Shown: positions 8,602-18,221, counted from the first letter of the stretch. The stretch: DNA of 64,000 nucleotides from Vagococcus carniphilus (GCF_014397115.1 NZ_CP060720.1:78001-142000), one strand, 5' to 3'. Notes: a model not told the origin generated them from the sequence alone. A program made the numbers and translations.

Positions 8602-11541
8602 TTATCTAACTCTTAGGTTTTGCCCTGTATAAATAATATCTCCAGAAATCTTATTCCAAGTTTTTAATTGAGAAACACTTGTGTTGTATTTATTAGATAA
8701 CGACCACAAAGAATCACCTGTTTGAACTTTATGACGCTTCACTTGACGATTTGACGTTGTTTGACGTGTCGCCACTTTAGCCGTTCCTGGAATTTTCAAT
8801 GTTTGACCAACATAAATTAAGTCACTACTTAATCCATTGGCTTGTTTTAAATCAGAAACACTCACATTGTATTTTAAAGAAATTTGATACAATGAATCGC
8901 CTCTCTTAACTGTATAAGTAGAAGATTGACTTTGATTACTTGTCTTTTTAACAGGTGTTGCCGTATGATTAGCAGCTTTTTTCCCATTAATAGCCAATTG
9001 TTGACCCACATAAATCATATCACTCTTCAAATTGTTCCATTGTTTCAATTCATTCACACTCACACCATAACGTAAGCTAATACCGTATAACGTATCTCCT
9101 CGTTTAACCGTATAAGAACTTGATGATTGAGTAGTTGTCTGAGTACTTGGTTTAGTTGATGGTTTTGGTGTCGGTTTTGCCGTGCTTCCGCCGCCTTTAT
9201 TACCACCCTTAACTACTAGTTTTTGGTTCACATAAATCATATCATTTGATAAGTTATTCCATGATTTTATTTGTGCCACGCTCACACCATACTGCAAACC
9301 AATTCCGTATAAGGTATCTCCTCGTTTAACCGTATGTGTTTGGCTATTTGAAGTACTTGGTTTTGGTTTACTTGTTTGGTTGCCATTATTTGTTGATGGC
9401 TTAGGTGTTGGTTTTGACGTATTACCGCCACCTTTAACCACTAGTTTTTGGTTCACATAAATCATATCATTTGATAAATTATTCCATGATTTTAACTGCG
9501 CCACACTCACGCCATATTGTAAACCAATACCGTACAAGGTATCTCCTCGTTTGACCGTATGTGTTTGGCCATTTGAAGTATTTGGTTTTGGCTTACTTGT
9601 TTGGCTACCGTTATTAGTTGATGGTTTTGGCGTTGGAGTTGGCTTAGGTGTTGGTTTTGATGTACTTCCGCCACCTTTATTGCCACCTTTAACCACTAAT
9701 TTTTGGTTCACGTAAATCATATCACTTGATAAGTTATTCCATGATTTTAACTGTGCCACACTCACGCCATATTTCGCGCTAATACCGTATAATGTATCTC
9801 CTGGTTTCACTGTATGAGTTGTTGCATTATTATTAGACGTTTGTTGATTGCCAGTATTTGGCTTGTTACCTTGGTTAGAATTTCCCTGATTTGTATTTCC
9901 ACCAGTATTACCACCACCTGGTTTATCGTACTGTGTTAAGTTATGAGTCATAATCAAGTTATTCAATTTTACGTTATAACTTGGATCTGTCGCGTAGCGT
10001 CCTGTTAACCAACGTGTTGCATCTTGGTATGAATTAGTTCTTGATTTCCAAGCACCTGCATAGTAGTAAGTTCCTGGAGAAAATGATGTTGTTCTAAGAA
10101 CGCGAGCATTATCTTCAAAGGACTGACGATAAGACGGATACTTTCTAAACTGAGCATTGATAACAACATTTTGCCCATTAAAATGCTCCCAAGTTTGCAT
10201 CGTTACAGATTGTCCATTATAACTTCCTTTTATACCAAATAAGTTATGATTTGGTGGTGATGATAATGTACTTGAGCCATAACCACTTTCTAAAATAGCT
10301 TGTGCAATCATAACTGATGCATATAAATCATTAGATCCTGCTACTTGTTGAGCGTGATAAGCTGTATCTTCAATAAATTGAGCTTGAGGTGTAGCTGCTC
10401 TAGATAAGCTTCTTGGTTGAGGCGCTGCAGCTGGTTCAATCGCAGCACGTTTTGTTGGTGCGGCACTAGCTTTTTTAGGACTATAAGCTTTAACACCTGT
10501 TAATTTTTCACTTGTTTTTGAGCTAGCATCTTCTTTTGATTTATCTTTTTTCTTAACTTCTTTTGGTTTACTTTCCTTAGGTTTTGTTTCTTTTTCCTTA
10601 GAAGTAGAACTTGTTGATTCTGTTGAAGTAGAGCTTGTCTCTTTCTCTTTTGTACTGCTTGTTTCCTTCGTTGCTTCCTCTTTTGAAGAAGTCGATTCAC
10701 TAGTTGTCTCTTCTTCTTTGGAACTACTTGTTTCTTTTGAAGTAGAGCTTGTTGATTCTTCTTTCTCTGAAGAAGAACTTGTCTCTGATGTCGCTATTGT
10801 TGACTCCGTTGTCGACTCTGTTTCACTAGTTGTTTCGGTTTCCGTTGATGTAGAACTTGGTTCTTCCGTTACTTCTACTGAGCTACTTGTCTCTTCTGTT
10901 GATGATATCGTTTCACTTGTTTCTTCAACTTCTTTAGAGGTTTCCGTTGTTTCAACAACTTCTTGTTTTTCAACAGTTACATTTTTAGATAGCATACTTT
11001 CTGCAATAGAAACAGTTAAAACTTGTTCTGTTAAGTCTAATTTTTTTAACGAAACTGGTACTATCAATTTAGCTTGAGTAAAGCCAGTTTGTGTAAATTT
11101 GATAGTAATTTGGTTTAACTTTTCATCAAACGTATAGCTACCTACAGCATTACCTGTTTCATCAAGAACGGTACTTTTAGTTTCATCCCAAACTAACGCA
11201 AGATTAGGTGAAACTTGAATTGTTGTATCTAAATTTTCTGTGCGATGAGCACCTAATACTAAATTTAAATCAAAATGATTGTCTTCTTCTTTAACTTGAT
11301 CAACTGTTTCAAATTTATCAACAGTCATTGCTTTTGTTGTTTCTTCTAAATTATTAGTTTCTTTTTCATCAGCTTTAGTTGCTGTATCTTGTGCTTGATC
11401 TCCTACTGTATCTGCGTAGGCTTTTGTTGTCATACCAGGAATTAAAACAGATGAAGAAATCATCATTGTAGCACCAAAAAGGGATACATTTTTAAGAACT
11501 GGCTGTTTTAGTAATAAATCTTTTTTGTCATTCTTTTTCAT
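8602..11541 (-). CDS. Secreted autolysin: GH73 glucosaminidase with six LysM repeats
   Basis: Peptidoglycan hydrolase of 979 residues. A long signal peptide (about residues 1-44, ending AYA-D) is followed by an N-terminal region and a Ser/Thr/Glu-rich stalk (about 195-350). The GH73 N-acetylglucosaminidase domain spans about 385-537, with the catalytic-type Glu in [10 protein letters not shown]. Six LysM modules start near 577, 659, 735, 810, 875 and 935, separated by Pro/Lys/Thr-rich linkers. The plan resembles enterococcal AtlA-like autolysins that separate daughter cells. Modules 1-3 are nearly identical. AAGGATG precedes the ATG. Stand-alone gene, divergent from the HAAS gene. Confidence 0.93.
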   Translation of the reverse strand: MKKNDKKDLLLKQPVLKNVSLFGATMMISSSVLIPGMTTKAYADTVGDQAQDTATKADEKETNNLEETTKAMTVDKFETVDQVKEEDNHFDLNLVLGAHRTENLDTTIQVSPNLALVWDETKSTVLDETGNAVGSYTFDEKLNQITIKFTQTGFTQAKLIVPVSLKKLDLTEQVLTVSIAESMLSKNVTVEKQEVVETTETSKEVEETSETISSTEETSSSVEVTEEPSSTSTETETTSETESTTESTIATSETSSSSEKEESTSSTSKETSSSKEEETTSESTSSKEEATKETSSTKEKETSSTSTESTSSTSKEKETKPKESKPKEVKKKDKSKEDASSKTSEKLTGVKAYSPKKASAAPTKRAAIEPAAAPQPRSLSRAATPQAQFIEDTAYHAQQVAGSNDLYASVMIAQAILESGYGSSTLSSPPNHNLFGIKGSYNGQSVTMQTWEHFNGQNVVINAQFRKYPSYRQSFEDNARVLRTTSFSPGTYYYAGAWKSRTNSYQDATRWLTGRYATDPSYNVKLNNLIMTHNLTQYDKPGGGNTGGNTNQGNSNQGNKPNTGNQQTSNNNATTHTVKPGDTLYGISAKYGVSVAQLKSWNNLSSDMIYVNQKLVVKGGNKGGGSTSKPTPKPTPTPKPSTNNGSQTSKPKPNTSNGQTHTVKRGDTLYGIGLQYGVSVAQLKSWNNLSNDMIYVNQKLVVKGGGNTSKPTPKPSTNNGNQTSKPKPSTSNSQTHTVKRGDTLYGIGLQYGVSVAQIKSWNNLSNDMIYVNQKLVVKGGNKGGGSTAKPTPKPSTKPSTQTTTQSSSSYTVKRGDTLYGISLRYGVSVNELKQWNNLKSDMIYVGQQLAINGKKAANHTATPVKKTSNQSQSSTYTVKRGDSLYQISLKYNVSVSDLKQANGLSSDLIYVGQTLKIPGTAKVATRQTTSNRQVKRHKVQTGDSLWSLSNKYNTSVSQLKTWNKISGDIIYTGQNLRVR

Positions 11542-11763
11542 TTATATTTCTCATCCTTTTTATTTATTTCAAAATACTTACGTTTTAAAAAATAGTATAG
11601 CATATAATCTACTCTCATTAAAGCATCCCCCTCTTTAGTTAGCAAGACATTACGGCCAGTCTTAAGAATTTGTAACACACTCGAAATATTTTTAATTTTT
11701 TTATTTTTAAGTCTTCTGTACATACTGCACTTCATACTTTAGACCGATTTTGCTTAGATTCCC

Positions 11764-11792
11764 TTGTTATCAGCCTTTATTGAGGGTATATT
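11764..11792 (+). promoter_or_regulatory. Sigma-A-type promoter for the HAAS/DUF4097 pair
   Basis: TTGTTA (11764-11769), a 17-base spacer, then TATATT (11787-11792), 35 bases before the start codon of the downstream gene. Confidence 0.65.
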
Positions 11793-11827
11793 TAATTTAT
11801 TAAATCGCAAGTAGAAAGGAAAAACTC

Positions 11828-12481
11828 ATGAATAAAGAGCATTTCTTAATCGAATTAAAACTTCATCTTCGCCAACTTTCTTTAGTCGATCAACAAGCTA
11901 TCCTTACTAAATACGAAGAATTATTTGAAACAAAAACGGCTGAAGGTTTAACTGAATACCAAATCACTAAGGAATTACCTTCTCCTAAAGAAATTGCTAT
12001 TTCCATTCTGAAAGAATTTAACTTAGAATTTCAAGAAACAAAAGGACCAGGAAATGATTGGGTTGAATTTTCAACTATGGAAACTCAAACACCAGAAGCA
12101 GATGGTTACCACCCATATAACGAAGCCTATGATATTGGTCGAAAACCAGACTCTGGCTTTATCCGTTTTTTCCAAATTACAGGAGTTGCTCTACTAAACC
12201 TCTTTTTCATGATTTGGCTAATCTTTGGATGGGCTCTGACTTTATTTATTGGTTGGATTTTAACGTTAACATTTGTCGTAAGCCCTTTGATTGGCGTCTA
12301 TTCATTTATTAGTTTAGCTAACTCATATGGTATGTTCCAACTTTCTATGTCCATTTTATTCTGTGGAGCTGGACTGATTGGCTTGCTCATTATGGTTCCA
12401 TTTTCAAAGGTTTCCTTTAACTTATTGAAAACTTATAGTCGTTGGAATTTACAAGTCTTGAAGGGAGAGCGTGCCCTATGA
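11828..12481 (+). CDS. HAAS/DUF1700-domain membrane protein
   Basis: 217 residues. The N-terminal 65 or so form the HAAS (DUF1700) helical domain (MNKEHFLIELKLHLRQLS, ELPSPKEIAISILKEF). Hydrophobic segments near 120-200 make a membrane part. Such proteins usually sit between a PadR-type regulator and a DUF4097 protein and are linked to envelope stress. Here a DUF4097 gene follows with a 4-base ATGA overlap, but no PadR gene is adjacent. Molecular function is unknown. Confidence 0.8.
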   Translation: MNKEHFLIELKLHLRQLSLVDQQAILTKYEELFETKTAEGLTEYQITKELPSPKEIAISILKEFNLEFQETKGPGNDWVEFSTMETQTPEADGYHPYNEAYDIGRKPDSGFIRFFQITGVALLNLFFMIWLIFGWALTLFIGWILTLTFVVSPLIGVYSFISLANSYGMFQLSMSILFCGAGLIGLLIMVPFSKVSFNLLKTYSRWNLQVLKGERAL

Positions 12482-13527
12482 AAAGAAGGACTCTACTCAT
12501 ATTAGGTTTAGCCTTTATTCTAATCATTGCTGGTGGATTAGGAAGTATCTTTTTCTATCAACGACTAGATGCTGAAAAAAAAGCTAGTGAAATCAATAAA
12601 AAATTCAAATATGATAATTCTGAGGAATTAGTTTTAGATATTAAAAATAGTGCCTCTATTCATTTAGCTACCTCTGATGATGAATATGTTCATATGAACA
12701 AACAGGGATTGAATTTTGGTAGTAAACAAAAAGAGTCTGCTACATGGAATGTGGTTAAAAAAGATAAAAAAACTACAGTAACTATCGATAATAAAGTTAG
12801 TGATAAAACTCTTAAACCTGCTATCTTTAACTTTGAATCAATTTCTGATGACAGTATCTTTTTAAAACTACCTGAGAACTATAAAAAAATCACCATCAAA
12901 GGTGATAAAGTAGATATAAGCGCGGATGATTTATCATTAGCTAAGTTAGATGTTGACACTAAACGTGGTAATTTCTATTCAAACAACCTAACTATCCAAG
13001 ACCTTACTATTAATAACAAATTTGGTGACTTATATGTTCAAGATGGAAAATTTGAAAAAGATGTTAAATTGGTAACCTCTACCGGAAACATTCATGTAGA
13101 AAATGCTATTTTTAAATCACTTGAAATGGAAACAAAAAATGGTGATGCCTTTACAGCAAACACAAAAGGTAACTTAAAAATTTCAAATCAATACGGTAAT
13201 ACAAGTATCAATCATACAATTGGCCTTGTAGACGTTGATAATAAAAACAGTGATATCTTTTTCCATTCTAATAATATTAGCCATGATGTTAAATTAAATA
13301 CAGTCCATGGTAATATCCAGCTTGAAATGGATAAAGCTTCATACAATGATAACAAGATGGATTTAAGAACAGATTATGGAATTGTCTCAATTTTTAATAA
13401 AAACTTATCATCTGAGACGTCATTTACTAGTGATAAAGGAGATGCTTCCATTAAAGCTACCTCCAAAAACGGTGATATTTCTGTTAATGAAATCGATAAA
13501 GACGACACCAAGTATGAGTACGATTAA
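12478..13527 (+). CDS. DUF4097-family membrane-anchored beta-helix protein
   Basis: The N-terminal segment (RRTLLILGLAFILIIAGG) anchors an extracellular part of about 320 residues. That part has the repeating turns of DUF4097 (DVDTKRGNFYSNNLT, TSTGNIHVENA, TKNGDAFTANT, TVHGNIQLEM), predicted to form a right-handed beta-solenoid. The ATG at 12478 overlaps the upstream stop and has AAGGGAG before it, so I use it and not an earlier in-frame ATG. In enterococci the DUF4097 protein LiaX takes part in the cell-envelope stress response; that role is only an analogy here. Confidence 0.78.
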   Translation: MKRRTLLILGLAFILIIAGGLGSIFFYQRLDAEKKASEINKKFKYDNSEELVLDIKNSASIHLATSDDEYVHMNKQGLNFGSKQKESATWNVVKKDKKTTVTIDNKVSDKTLKPAIFNFESISDDSIFLKLPENYKKITIKGDKVDISADDLSLAKLDVDTKRGNFYSNNLTIQDLTINNKFGDLYVQDGKFEKDVKLVTSTGNIHVENAIFKSLEMETKNGDAFTANTKGNLKISNQYGNTSINHTIGLVDVDNKNSDIFFHSNNISHDVKLNTVHGNIQLEMDKASYNDNKMDLRTDYGIVSIFNKNLSSETSFTSDKGDASIKATSKNGDISVNEIDKDDTKYEYD

Positions 13528-13545
13528 AATCATGTTATAATGTAG

Positions 13546-13574
13546 GAAACCCTGATTACAGGGTTTCTTTATTT
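13546..13574 (+). terminator. Rho-independent terminator after DUF4097 gene
   Basis: Nine-bp perfect stem GAAACCCTG/CAGGGTTTC (13546-13554, 13559-13567) followed by TTTATTTTAATTT. Confidence 0.85.
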
Positions 13575-13593
13575 TAATTTATGGAGGTTTTTT

Positions 13594-14247
13594 ATGACAA
13601 AGAACAAACAATTATATTGGCATTATGCTGCTAGTTTATGTCTTTTATTATTCGCTGCTATTGCCTACTTTGTAAAATCAAATGAAGCCATTTTAGCTGG
13701 CATTGACAACCCAATTATTCACCTGATTAGAGGAAACTTAACGGATGGAAAAACAGCTTTTTTTACTTACATCACAAAATTTGCTAACACCATCACAATT
13801 ATTCTTTTAACTGGTGTTGCCTTTTTATTTTTATATAAGTACAAAGAAAAAATAGCTGCTTTTTGGCTTTTAATTAACGCTGCCCTAATCCAAGGGCTTG
13901 GAAACACTCTGTTAAAACTATTCTTCAATAGACCCAGACCTTCTGTTAAACATTTAGTTTCAGCTGGTGGAACAAGTTTTCCTAGTGGACACGCTATGGG
14001 AAGCATGCTATTTTACGGTACATTTATCTTTTTAATGCCTAAATTTATCCAGAATAAAATATTATGCTTAGCCATCCAAATTTTACTAGGTCTTTTAATT
14101 TTAGGAATCGGAACAAGTCGAATTTATGTTGGAGTACATTATCCAACAGACATTTTAGGTGGTTTTCTAATGGGAGCTGCTTGGCTATTCTTTTCTTATC
14201 CTTACTTTAAAAAGTACGATTTTAAGCAACAGTTTGAAGGGAAGTAA
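13594..14247 (+). CDS. PAP2-family membrane phosphatase (PgpB/BcrC-like)
   Basis: 217 residues with about six membrane segments. The three PAP2 motifs are intact: KLFFNRPRPS, PSGHAMGS and SRIYVGVHYPTDILGG, giving the phosphate-binding Arg and the two catalytic His. These enzymes dephosphorylate undecaprenyl pyrophosphate or phosphatidylglycerol phosphate on the outer membrane face; I cannot tell which. It lies 5 bases before the radical-SAM gene and probably shares its transcript. Confidence 0.88.
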   Translation: MTKNKQLYWHYAASLCLLLFAAIAYFVKSNEAILAGIDNPIIHLIRGNLTDGKTAFFTYITKFANTITIILLTGVAFLFLYKYKEKIAAFWLLINAALIQGLGNTLLKLFFNRPRPSVKHLVSAGGTSFPSGHAMGSMLFYGTFIFLMPKFIQNKILCLAIQILLGLLILGIGTSRIYVGVHYPTDILGGFLMGAAWLFFSYPYFKKYDFKQQFEGK

Positions 14248-14252
14248 CACAC

Positions 14253-15218
14253 ATGTTTACGTTTGAAAAAGGAGACTCTAAACGGTATTACACTTGGAAT
14301 GATGCCCTTAGAGAAACATTTGAAGAAAAAATATTTAAAGTACCAATTGATGGGGGTTTTGATTGTCCAAATCGAGATGGAACGGTCGCTCATGGTGGGT
14401 GTACATTTTGTAGTGTTTCTGGGTCAGGAGATATGATCGTCGCACCAAGTGACCCACTGCCAATTCAATTTCGAAAAGAAGTCGACCAAATGCATAAAAA
14501 ATGGCCGTCAACTAATCAATACATTGTCTATTTTCAAAATTTTACTAATACTCATGCACCTGTTGAAGTCATTAAACACCGATTTGAACAAGTCATTAAC
14601 GAAGAAGGCGTGGTTGGTTTATCTATCGGTACAAGACCTGATTGTTTACCTGACGAAATAGTTGAGTACCTTGCTGAATTAAATCAACGCCTCTATTTAT
14701 GGGTCGAGCTTGGGCTACAAACAACTTATGAAACAACAAGCGATATGATTAACCGCGCTCATGATTATCAAACCTACTTAGATGGTGTGGCTAAATTACG
14801 TAAACATAACATTAATGTCTGTACTCACCTCATCAATGGTCTACCTGGTGAAACCTATGACATGATGATGGAAAACGTCCGAAGAACTGTCACAGATTCA
14901 GATATTCAAGGAATTAAACTTCATCTACTCCATTTGATGACAAACACTAAAATGGAAAAAGATTATCTAGAAGGACGTTTACAATTACTAACACAACATG
15001 ATTACACACAACTGATTTGTGACCAGTTAGAAATTATTCCTTCTGATATTATTATCCATCGATTAACTGGAGATGCTCCTAGAGATACCATAATTGGTCC
15101 TATGTGGAGCTTAAAAAAATGGGAAGTATTGAATAGTTTTGATACAGAATTAGCTAAAAGAGGAACCTATCAAGGAATTTACGCAAATGGAAAGTGCGGT
15201 GAATTAGTTTATGCTTAA
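14253..15218 (+). CDS. ytqA: YtqA-type radical SAM protein (TIGR01212 family)
   Basis: 321 residues. The radical-SAM cluster is CPNRDGTVAHGGCTFC (about residues 39-54), a longer spacing than the usual CxxxCxxC and typical of this family. The following GLSIGTRPDCLPDE and HLINGLPGE stretches are also family-like. Its stop overlaps the ytqB start by 8 bases, the conserved Bacillus ytqAB arrangement. As I recall, recent work ties this pair to mnm5s2U34 synthesis in tRNA (MnmL/MnmM). The exact reaction is less settled than for its partner. Confidence 0.85.
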   Translation: MFTFEKGDSKRYYTWNDALRETFEEKIFKVPIDGGFDCPNRDGTVAHGGCTFCSVSGSGDMIVAPSDPLPIQFRKEVDQMHKKWPSTNQYIVYFQNFTNTHAPVEVIKHRFEQVINEEGVVGLSIGTRPDCLPDEIVEYLAELNQRLYLWVELGLQTTYETTSDMINRAHDYQTYLDGVAKLRKHNINVCTHLINGLPGETYDMMMENVRRTVTDSDIQGIKLHLLHLMTNTKMEKDYLEGRLQLLTQHDYTQLICDQLEIIPSDIIIHRLTGDAPRDTIIGPMWSLKKWEVLNSFDTELAKRGTYQGIYANGKCGELVYA

Positions 15219-15783
15219 AACATCTTTACGCTTTAGCCATGAATTACTAGAAGCAGTTGTCACTCCGGGAGACACAGTCGTTGATGCGACTATGGGAAAC
15301 GGAAACGATACGCTCTTTTTAGCTCAGCTAGTTGGAGAAGCAGGTCACGTTTACGGCTTTGATGTACAAGAAACAGCCTTACTCAACACAACTAAACGTC
15401 TTGAAGAACATCAATGCATAAAGCAAGCTCATTTATTACTTCAAGGTCATGAAACTTTAGGCGATGTTTTATCCCCTGAAGAAGCTGTTAAAGCAGCCAT
15501 TTTTAATTTAGGTTACCTACCAAAAAGTGATAAATCCATTGTCACTCATGAAGAAACAACCATTAAAGCTCTCAACGAACTATTAATTCGCCTAGAAGAA
15601 AAAGGACGCATTATTCTAGTTGTTTATGATGGACATGATGAAGGAAAAGTTGAGAAATCAGCAGTACTAGACTTTGTTCAAACACTTCCTCAAGAGAAAT
15701 TTAGTGTGTTGAATTATCAGTTTATTAACCAACGAAATAACCCACCTTCATTAATCGCTATTGAAAGAAAAACGAAACGATAG
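15211..15783 (+). CDS. mnmM: YtqB/MnmM-type SAM-dependent tRNA methyltransferase
   Basis: 190 residues with a Rossmann-type SAM-binding core: VVDATMGNGNDTLFLAQLVG (motif I), then VYGFDVQETAL. The family motif NLGYLPKSDK is present. YtqB proteins have been assigned the methylation of 5-aminomethyl-2-thiouridine at the tRNA wobble position in Gram-positives lacking MnmC. Translationally coupled to ytqA by an 8-base overlap. The family call is firm; the substrate is from established knowledge. Confidence 0.85.
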   Translation: MLKTSLRFSHELLEAVVTPGDTVVDATMGNGNDTLFLAQLVGEAGHVYGFDVQETALLNTTKRLEEHQCIKQAHLLLQGHETLGDVLSPEEAVKAAIFNLGYLPKSDKSIVTHEETTIKALNELLIRLEEKGRIILVVYDGHDEGKVEKSAVLDFVQTLPQEKFSVLNYQFINQRNNPPSLIAIERKTKR

Positions 15784-15796
15784 TTTTAATCGACAT

Positions 15797-15835
15797 AAAA
15801 GCCACCTACTATTCGGCAGTAGGTGGCTTTTAGAT
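15797..15835. terminator. Bidirectional terminator
   Basis: 14-bp perfect stem (15797-15810 with 15818-15831). It lies 14 bases past ytqB and also just past the stop of the small minus-strand gene at 15846. Confidence 0.85.
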
Positions 15836-15845
15836 TGGTTATTTT

Positions 15846-16028
15846 TTATTCTTCTTTTTTAGATTTTGTAACTTTTATTTCATCTGGTAATATAATATCA
15901 GCATTTTCTGATTTTAAGTTTTTAACTAATTCTTTGCTAAAATTTTCTTTGATAATTAACTCTTTATTGGCTTCCTTACTAGCATCATTTACAGGAACAG
16001 GATTATTAATATTATTATCATTAGACAT
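15846..16028 (-). CDS. Small hydrophilic protein of unknown function (60 aa)
   Basis: 60 charged residues with no membrane segment (MSNDNNINNPVPVND at the N-terminus, Lys/Glu-rich C-terminus VTKSKKEE). A GAGGG lies about 7 bases before the ATG and a bidirectional terminator follows the stop, which is why I count it as a gene. I do not recognise a family. Confidence 0.5.
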   Translation of the reverse strand: MSNDNNINNPVPVNDASKEANKELIIKENFSKELVKNLKSENADIILPDEIKVTKSKKEE

Positions 16029-16137
16029 ACAATTCCCTCTTTTCTGTATTTTATTGGTAACTCTATTTTATCATGAAAACTGATTTGAACCTAAGTTTTT
16101 ACATATTTTTTGGGAAATTGGATCAGATAATATTAAT

Positions 16138-16479
16138 TTATAACTTAACTTCTACATAACCAAAATATAGCAAACAAATCTCTATAATTCCAATAACTAT
16201 TCCTACTATACTTAATTTCATGTATAAAAAGCCCGTAAGAAAAAAGAAAGGGATAGATAAATAAAAAAGCCAATTAATTATTAATAAAAAAATATAGTTA
16301 GACTGATCAATCCTAGTTTGTAAATATTTTTTTGTATATTTTATTTTAAACACAAAAGCAACTACATATACAATGAGCGTTATTATTACCAACAATAAAA
16401 CAGGTATATACATAATCCATCCGCCAAATATTAACCCCCATCCAAAACCGATTCCAGATGGATCTCCAATTTTATACAA
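16138..16479 (-). CDS. Small membrane protein, possibly 5'-truncated
   Basis: Up to 113 residues with four hydrophobic segments and an Arg/Lys-rich loop (KIKYTKKYLQTR). The longest version starts at a TTG directly after an in-frame TAA, with no ribosome binding site. An internal ATG at 16413 (MYIPVLLLVI) has a weak GGCGGATGG before it. The glycine-rich first residues (GDPSGIGFGWGLIFGGW) read like protein interior, so the gene may have lost its beginning. No family recognised. It follows the XRE regulator. Confidence 0.4.
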   Translation of the reverse strand: MYKIGDPSGIGFGWGLIFGGWIMYIPVLLLVIITLIVYVVAFVFKIKYTKKYLQTRIDQSNYIFLLIINWLFYLSIPFFFLTGFLYMKLSIVGIVIGIIEICLLYFGYVEVKL

Positions 16480-16530
16480 TTAATCTTCACGCTACATTCA
16501 AGAATAGACAAATAAAAATCATGGTTTTAT

Positions 16531-16926
16531 TTATTTTTTTAACATAGAAATTGATATAGTTGCTAAGCCTATTCCAAGCATTATAAAAGCACTTTTTATT
16601 TCTAGTTCACCTAAAATAGATAAAACTGTTACCGCTATTCCCATAGCAATACCTATGGCTTTTAATACAACATCAACAACTTCAATAATTTTATTTTTAT
16701 TAATGCTTTTTTTATCTTCCACTTTTGCGTGCATCAGTTCATCTATAGAGACTCCTAAAATTTCTGCTAGCTTCGGAATGGTATTTACATCAGGAAAAGA
16801 TAAATCTCTTTCCCACTTAGAAACTGCTTTATCTGTTACATTCATTTTTTCAGCAAGAGTTTGCTGGGTCATACCTTTTTCTTTTCTTAACAATGAAATC
16901 ATAGTTCCTATAGTTTTTTTCTCCAT
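16531..16926 (-). CDS. XRE-family regulator with C-terminal membrane segments
   Basis: 131 residues: an N-terminal helix-turn-helix (ISLLRKEKGMTQQTLAEKMN, then VTDKAVSKWERDLSFPD) followed by a hydrophobic C-terminal part (about 85-130) that could form two membrane helices. The ATG at 16926 has AAGGAGGGAG before it, so the 10 extra upstream codons are left out. XRE proteins with a membrane tail are common in low-GC Gram-positives; the target genes are unknown. Confidence 0.78.
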   Translation of the reverse strand: MEKKTIGTMISLLRKEKGMTQQTLAEKMNVTDKAVSKWERDLSFPDVNTIPKLAEILGVSIDELMHAKVEDKKSINKNKIIEVVDVVLKAIGIAMGIAVTVLSILGELEIKSAFIMLGIGLATISISMLKK

Positions 16927-17163
16927 AAGATACTCCCTCCTTGTACTTGTTAACAAAGCTTATCACACTCTATTTAAATTACTCAACCGACCTATAGTTT
17001 AGTTCTATAAACTTCTAGTTTACCTCTAATTTCTCAACGGTATATAAAACTAAAATCTACCATTCCTTCATTAGGTTGAGTTGAATTATCTTTAAATTAA
17101 CTATAACTTATCAATTTTTTAACTTTGATTAGATAAAATTAAAAGAAAAGAGGAGTGATTACT

Positions 17164-17313
17164 ATGGGATTTTGGCTAATGATTTCTTTATTAATTACAG
17201 GTTTAATTTTACTTTTTATTGGAAATAAAAAAAGGAGTAATTTTAATACAGTGCTCAAATTATCTGGTACTTTTTGTATACTAGTATCCATCTACTTAGC
17301 ATGGCCAAAATAA
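17164..17313 (+). CDS. Small two-helix membrane protein (49 aa)
   Basis: Short frame: ATG at 17164, TAA at 17311-17313. The product starts MGFWLMISLLITGLILLFIG, followed by a basic loop KKRS and a second hydrophobic segment ending AWPK. A GAGGAG sits 8 bases before the start. No family recognised. It reads toward the XRE gene at 17446. Confidence 0.55.
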   Translation: MGFWLMISLLITGLILLFIGNKKRSNFNTVLKLSGTFCILVSIYLAWPK

Positions 17314-17445
17314 TTACTAATCATAAATCTAGCTCTATTCTGATTAAATTCTTTGTAAAGAACACCTTACAATTATAAAATATAAAGAGAAACGAACTGA
17401 ATATATCTAACTTATTTATTATGATGACATCAGGAGGAAATAGAA

Positions 17446-17835
17446 ATGGCATTTGGAAAAATATTAAAAGCTAAACGACTTCAAAAAAATTTAACACAGG
17501 AAGAATTATCCGAAAAATTACTTATATCAAGACCTACCATATCAAGTTGGGAAAGTGACAAAACACTTCCAGACATCTCCAATTTATTAAAAATGAGTGT
17601 TTTATTTGGATGTTCTTTAGATGACTTACTAAAGGAGGAAATTAAATTGACTACTAAAACATTTAAGACATTAACCTACGCCAATGGAATGAAAGATAAT
17701 CTACCAAGATTAAAAATTCAAACTGAGAAAAAAACTTTATTACCTAAAGGTGTCGAGGTAATGGCTAATGTCAACATGGAAACCGGTGAAGTAAATTTTT
17801 TTATCGAACAAGAAGATTTAGAAAAATTAAAATAG
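17446..17835 (+). CDS. XRE-family transcriptional regulator (129 aa)
   Basis: N-terminal helix-turn-helix (KILKAKRLQKNLTQEELSEK, ISRPTISSWESDKTLPD). A small C-terminal part of about 60 residues ends in a beta-rich stretch (GVEVMANVNMETGEVNFFIE) and has no membrane helix. AGGAGG precedes the ATG and a terminator follows. Target and signal unknown. Confidence 0.8.
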   Translation: MAFGKILKAKRLQKNLTQEELSEKLLISRPTISSWESDKTLPDISNLLKMSVLFGCSLDDLLKEEIKLTTKTFKTLTYANGMKDNLPRLKIQTEKKTLLPKGVEVMANVNMETGEVNFFIEQEDLEKLK

Positions 17836-17862
17836 AAATACCGTACTAATATACCAATAGAA

Positions 17863-17904
17863 AAAGACTCTTAAAATAATCAAATTTTTTAAGAGTCTTT
17901 ACTA
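17863..17904 (+). terminator. Rho-independent terminator after XRE gene
   Basis: 10-bp stem AAAGACTCTT/AAGAGTCTTT (17863-17872, 17891-17900), extended by A/T pairs. It may serve both strands. Confidence 0.75.
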
Positions 17905-17978
17905 ATTATTAATTGATTTTCGATTAAATATGCAATGTCATTTCCAGCTAACATATCAGCAGCTATACTAAGCAAAAC

Positions 17979-18221
17979 TTATTCTATATAATCATTAGAA
18001 TAAATTTTACCATTGTCATCAATAAATATTTCTTTACCAGATTTAGATATGTCATTACGAGTTTTTAAATATATCCCATTATCTTTCTTTTCAGACTTAA
18101 CGATATTAAAATCATCATTACGATTCATTGAAACTTCCTTTTTCATATGAACGATACTAAGAGCTAAAATACTTGTCGAAGCAACAATTATCAAACCAAA
18201 AATTGTTCTCTTTTTAGTCAT
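17979..18221 (-). CDS. Small membrane-anchored exported protein (80 aa)
   Basis: One N-terminal hydrophobic segment (TIFGLIIVASTSILALSIV) precedes a hydrophilic part of about 50 residues with a repeated Asp/Asn/Gly pattern (EIFIDDNGKIYSNDYIE). The ATG at 18221 lies 9 bases past AAAGGA; an ATG three codons earlier sits directly on the ribosome binding site. No family recognised. Terminator-like hairpin at 17863-17900 follows. Confidence 0.5.
   Translation of the reverse strand: MTKKRTIFGLIIVASTSILALSIVHMKKEVSMNRNDDFNIVKSEKKDNGIYLKTRNDISKSGKEIFIDDNGKIYSNDYIE

Noticed and set aside
8602-9830. Tandem DNA repeats read as a possible CRISPR or minisatellite
   Set aside because: The repetition is explained by in-frame LysM modules and linkers of unequal length.
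10718-11077. Plus-strand frame of 119 codons inside the autolysin gene
   Set aside because: It is the antisense of the Ser/Thr/Glu-rich stalk; its Val/Ser repeats mirror that low-complexity region and it lacks a ribosome binding site.
11538-11735. 65-codon minus-strand frame before the autolysin
   Set aside because: No ribosome binding site and no recognisable product; it covers the autolysin promoter and leader region.
17889-17977. Coding-like remnant after the small exported protein (reads LLSIAADMLAGNDIAYLIEN)
   Set aside because: The frame looks protein-like but has no start with a binding site, is under 30 codons and ends in a terminator. It may be a gene relic, but this cannot be supported.
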